A stretch of DNA of 64,000 nt from Sindora glabra (taxonomy: Eukaryota; Streptophyta; Magnoliopsida; Fabales; Fabaceae). The DNA lies in the NCBI GenBank assembly GCA_020226215.1, contig CM035235.1:6833151-6897150 (forward strand), in the 5' to 3' direction. The position numbers were made by a program, and so were the translations under genes. Positions 62,850-64,000 of the stretch are shown here, piece after piece (position 1 is the stretch's first letter; the number at the start of each line of letters is the position of its first letter). The notes beneath the pieces are model-generated. The model did not search any database. It was not told where the DNA came from and saw nothing but the letters and a program-made list of their open reading frames with translations.

Positions 62850-64000
62850 TAGTATTAGTGTTTATACCTTAGTTTTATGAAAGACACTTGCTACAAAAAA
62901 ATCTATTTCTATTTCCTAATAAACAATTTGATCACTAGTGTTTGAATAATCTAATCGAGAATTCACAAACAGTTTGCTCCTGAACACTCGAACAATGTCT
63001 GATCATGAATAAATCTTGTCATGAACACATGAACTAAGATGGCAAATCATAAATGTTGTTCTTAGGAGCATCGTCTTTATGGTAGCTATTGGAGTTGTTG
63101 AATACTCCGATTTTAAGGAATGGGATTGCTTTTTCTCAATGTAGTACTAGCTATGAGAATTTTTTGATTTTAGATCACTCTAACAATCAACTTGACATTT
63201 ATTTTTATTCATAAATGGTAACCATATTTTTTTTAACCTTGACCAAATATTTATCAAATCATATTATGAATATTTCAATCAAATATTTCCTTTTTAAAAT
63301 ATTAATATTTCAGCTAGATATTTCTTTTTAAAAGATTTGGCTCATATAAATCAAATTTATTATACAATCAATTCATTTTATCTAATAAATAAAATTCCTT
63401 TTTAATCTTTGATTAAAACGACCTTAAGAAAGAAGATAATTTGACTTTAATTATTAACTAGACCTAAATATGACTCTAGTTAATAACTAGCTCATATTTA
63501 ATATCCTTTAGGTACAGTCTAATTATATTATACTATTACTTAACAAAATTTAATTGTATTATGCTTATCCCAACTAGGATCCTTAGTCTAATTAAGAGTT
63601 TCTAATTATAATATGACCCTAATATGTGACAAGCACTTTGTGCATGACCTTCTAGGTTTTTATTATATTAGTAGTAATCCTAAAATTTTATTTTAATACC
63701 ACAAATAGTGAGTAATACTTACCAATACATTACTGCCACCCAAGTTGAATGAATATCAATGACTCAACATAACCTCTCTATGACTAATATTTTATATAGT
63801 TTAGTCCTTTTTGTCCTAAATATCCATATTGAACTCAAGGCATGGAATATGTCACCTTTCTCATAATTTAATCTATATGTTTCTTACTTCCTAAGTAAAC
63901 TAACTAAAAATAAATGAATCAATATCATATATCAATTCATTTAAGCATAACCATATATTTCATAGTCTCACTCAATCAAAGGATTTGTAAATATCATTTC
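62850..64000 (-). mobile_element. Diverged relative of the 1.44-kb LTR, cut by window end
   Basis: The last 500 bases align with 51080-51400 of copy 1 in the same orientation: CATTACTGCCACCCAAGTTG against CATTGTTACCCAAGTAATG, TTTTTGTCCTAAATATCCAT against TTTTGTCCTATACATCTAG, GGCATGGAATATGTCA against GACATGGACCGTGTCA, TTCCTAAGTAAACTAACT against TTCCTAAGTAAGCTGACTG, and TCAATTCATTTAAGCATAAC against TCAATTCATTTGAGCATGG. TTTATACCTT at about 62869 lines up with the conserved TTTATACCTTTC near the 3' LTR end. The element is older than copies 1 and 2 and continues beyond the window. Confidence 0.65.

Noticed and set aside
1..64000. tRNA, rRNA, CRISPR-like or prokaryotic-type systems
   Set aside because: No cloverleaf with A and B boxes, no rRNA similarity and no regularly spaced short repeats with unique spacers were seen on either strand; the gene structures are plant nuclear.

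Overview
The window reads as AT-rich nuclear DNA from a flowering plant, most likely a eudicot. The reasons are spliced genes with GT-AG introns, a plant-only CLE peptide gene, a plant receptor-like cytoplasmic kinase, and a dense, nested set of plant transposons (CACTA, MITEs, Ty3/Gypsy of the Tat/Ogre type, Copia-type LTRs). No prokaryotic, organellar or viral layout is visible. The species cannot be fixed from the sequence alone.

Only two protein-coding genes are convincing. The first, at 15541-15855 on the plus strand, is an intronless CLE gene whose C-terminus carries the exact TDIF/CLE41/CLE44 dodecapeptide HEVPSGPNPISN. The second, at 39403-43832 on the plus strand, is a five-exon Ser/Thr kinase of the PBS1-like family (RLCK VII). 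I rebuilt its exons from splice sites and reading phase, giving 438 residues with all catalytic motifs intact. Nothing links the two genes beyond being on the same strand 24 kb apart.

Layout. 1-4.1 kb: AT-rich, with a four-copy 150-bp tandem array at 1.26-1.86 kb. 4.1-9.0 kb: a CACTA-type element with matching ATC target-site copies, holding a nested long-TIR MITE and a 0.53-kb foldback. 9-15.4 kb: a small Tourist-like MITE, microsatellites, otherwise unassigned. 15.4-16 kb: the CLE gene. 16-20.6 kb: intergenic DNA with a dispersed direct repeat. 20.7-31 kb: degenerate CACTA-type DNA with a 2.2-kb tandem duplication, a Transposase_24-like remnant and a Ulp1-like remnant. 31.8-35.0 kb: a 3.2-kb solo LTR with an ATAAT target-site copy. 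35.3-39.4 kb: a MITE, a compound microsatellite and kinase upstream DNA. 39.4-44.1 kb: the kinase gene. 44.2-44.7 kb: a long-TIR MITE. 46.3-57.3 kb: a decayed Tat/Ogre-like Gypsy element (gag, protease, RT, RNase H, integrase) invaded twice by the same 1.44-kb Copia-like LTR, and bounded by two related LTR-like sequences in opposite orientation. 58.5-64 kb: further repeat DNA, including a possible CACTA end, a 52-bp duplication, a 184-bp tandem array and a diverged third relative of the 1.44-kb LTR running off the window.

I found no undescribed multi-gene system. The points most worth a second look are the two candidate starts of the TDIF gene, the intron duplication that abuts a kinase splice acceptor, the inverted LTR pair around the Gypsy element, its 3'-end tandem repeats, and two satellite-like arrays.
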